Positions 34,100 through 35,120 of a stretch of 35,120 bases of DNA are shown piece after piece. Origin of the DNA: Eubacterium sp. AF22-9. Lineage in GTDB: Bacteria > Bacillota > Clostridia > Lachnospirales > Lachnospiraceae. The DNA lies in assembly GCA_003458705.1 (NCBI GenBank), contig QRVH01000025.1:1-35120 (forward strand), in the 5' to 3' direction. The notes below the pieces were generated by a model. The model did not search any database. It was given only the letters and a program-made list of their open reading frames with translations, and was not told the DNA's origin. Numbering within the stretch: the first letter of the stretch is position 1; every line of letters begins with the position of its first letter. The position numbers and the translations under genes were made by a program.

Positions 34100-34221
34100 A
34101 TTGAACTCCTCTGTACTTTATCAAATTTATTTCCAATTATATCGTATGCTGCGTAGATTTACTATTATTTTTAGTGTATTATTAATATATAGTTATTAAT
34201 TAACCAAAGGAAGGTAATAGA

Positions 34222-34971
34222 ATGATACAAAATCAATTTACATATAATAATATACTCGTTATAGGTGGTGGTAATATTGGTACACAAATCGCCTGTCAAT
34301 GTGCATCGAAGGGGCTAAGTGTAACTATATTAAGTTCAAAACCAGAAGCATATGATGGAACATTAGAAATAATCAATGAACATAATGAAAAAACGTGTGG
34401 AAAAATTAAATTGATAACTAATTCCTTGAGAGATGCTATTAAAGATCAAGAAATAATTTTTGTTACATATCCTTCATTTAAATTTGAACAACTTGCTGAT
34501 GACATTCTTCCTTATATTCGTCCTGGCATCATTATATGTGTTATGCCAGGAACTGGCGGCGCAGAATTTTCATTTAGGAAATGTATTAAAGTAGGAGCTA
34601 TATTATGTGGTTTACAAAGAGTACCATCAGTGGCACGTTTAATACAATATGGAAAAAGTGTCAAATGTGAAGGATTACGAAAAGAATTATTTTTAGCATC
34701 AATTCCTCATTTTGCTTCAGATAATGTTGCATTATTTTTATCTCAATTATGGAATATACCTTGTCATGTACTTCCTAATTATCTTAATGTGACTTTAACT
34801 CCTAGTAATCCTATTTTGCATACTGCTCGGCTAAAAACTATGTTTTCTGATTATATACCTGGGAAAACATATTGTAGAAATCCTTTATTTTATGGTGAAT
34901 GGACTATGGAGGCTTCTGAATTATTGATTAAACAAGATTATGAATTACAAAATATATGTTCGAAAACTTAA
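34222..34971 (+). CDS. Opine/octopine dehydrogenase-like NAD(P) enzyme, N-terminal part
   Basis: The frame gives 249 residues. The Rossmann motif VIGGGNIGTQIACQCASKGL (about 13-32) and the later substrate-domain segment LTPSNPILHTARLKTMFSDY are typical of the NAD/NADP octopine/nopaline dehydrogenase family, which reductively joins an amino acid to a keto acid. Family members have roughly 350-400 residues, so about one third is missing; related coding sequence continues beyond the stop in shifted frames. The ATG at 34222 has AAAGGAAGG upstream. The region is clearly more AT-rich than its left neighbours, which suggests acquisition. Confidence 0.75.
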   Translation: MIQNQFTYNNILVIGGGNIGTQIACQCASKGLSVTILSSKPEAYDGTLEIINEHNEKTCGKIKLITNSLRDAIKDQEIIFVTYPSFKFEQLADDILPYIRPGIIICVMPGTGGAEFSFRKCIKVGAILCGLQRVPSVARLIQYGKSVKCEGLRKELFLASIPHFASDNVALFLSQLWNIPCHVLPNYLNVTLTPSNPILHTARLKTMFSDYIPGKTYCRNPLFYGEWTMEASELLIKQDYELQNICSKT

Positions 34972-35120
34972 AAAACTTGATTTATCATATGTTCGTTCAT
35001 TTAAAAATTACACTATGAAAGTAATACCTCACTAGATATGACAAATAAATTAAAAAAGCATTAAAAGTTTGAACCATTTATATTCTCCACTCAAGCAAAT
35101 TAGTAACAACTGCTGGATTC
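34966..35120 (+). pseudogene. Frameshifted tail of the opine dehydrogenase-like gene, runs off the window
   Basis: After the stop at 34971, three different frames together continue the same protein: KLKKLDLSYVRSFKNY, then YESNTSLDMTNKLK, then SIKSLNHLYSPLKQ. The SIKSLNHLYSP segment fits the conserved C-terminal region of the family. The switches fit an additional A near 34963-34966, a change around ACTA near 35015, and an additional A in the A6 run near 35055. The gene is either decaying or poorly sequenced here. Confidence 0.55.

Overview
The window looks like a chromosomal segment of a low-GC anaerobic Firmicute, most likely a Lachnospiraceae (Clostridia). The evidence is the gene order (S10-spc-alpha ribosomal cluster, then ecfA1-ecfA2-ecfT-truA-rplM-rpsI), a KOW RNA-binding protein gene between adk and infA, an L17 with a lysine-rich insertion, and a type-Z (zinc) S14. 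Genus cannot be settled from the sequence alone.

Layout. (1) Positions 1-2880 are an AT-rich accessory patch next to rpsI: a two-gene minus-strand unit (small winged-helix protein, then a Cys-rich methyltransferase-like protein whose 3' end holds a perfect 147-bp in-frame tandem repeat), a coiled-coil ORF, a tyrosine recombinase without its N-terminus, and a gap with phased repeats and hairpins. (2) Positions 2882-7288, all minus: rplM-rpsI with its own promoter and structured leader, truA, and the energy-coupling-factor module ecfA1-ecfA2-ecfT. (3) Positions 7372-23097, all minus: the ribosomal super-operon from rpsJ to rplQ, including secY, adk, infA, rpmJ and rpoA. A strong candidate promoter and a roughly 255-nt structured leader precede rpsJ. 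Further candidate promoters lie before rpmJ and rpsM. The map gene that often follows adk is absent from this site. (4) Positions 23459-34099 are housekeeping and envelope genes: a TcaA/YvbJ-like zinc-ribbon membrane protein, an ABC-F ATPase, a SulP transporter with a long charged tail, a Methyltrans_SAM-type methyltransferase, a Gx-transporter/NusG-domain-II pair, a MATE exporter, a membrane-anchored C39-like peptidase and a histidine phosphatase. (5) From 34222 the sequence becomes AT-rich again, with an opine-dehydrogenase-like gene carrying several indels and running off the end.

How the genes work together: most of the window makes ribosomes and links this to transcription (rpoA), protein export (secY), nucleotide balance (adk), initiation (infA), rRNA/tRNA modification and vitamin uptake (ECF module).

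A caution runs through the window. Single-base indels, several at homopolymers, interrupt genes that should be essential (infA, rplV) as well as ecfT, the KOW gene, the methyltransferase-like gene and the opine dehydrogenase. This pattern suggests sequencing or assembly error at least as much as real gene decay. No rRNA, tRNA, CRISPR array or intact mobile element was seen. The least explained parts are the left accessory patch and the structured ribosomal leaders.
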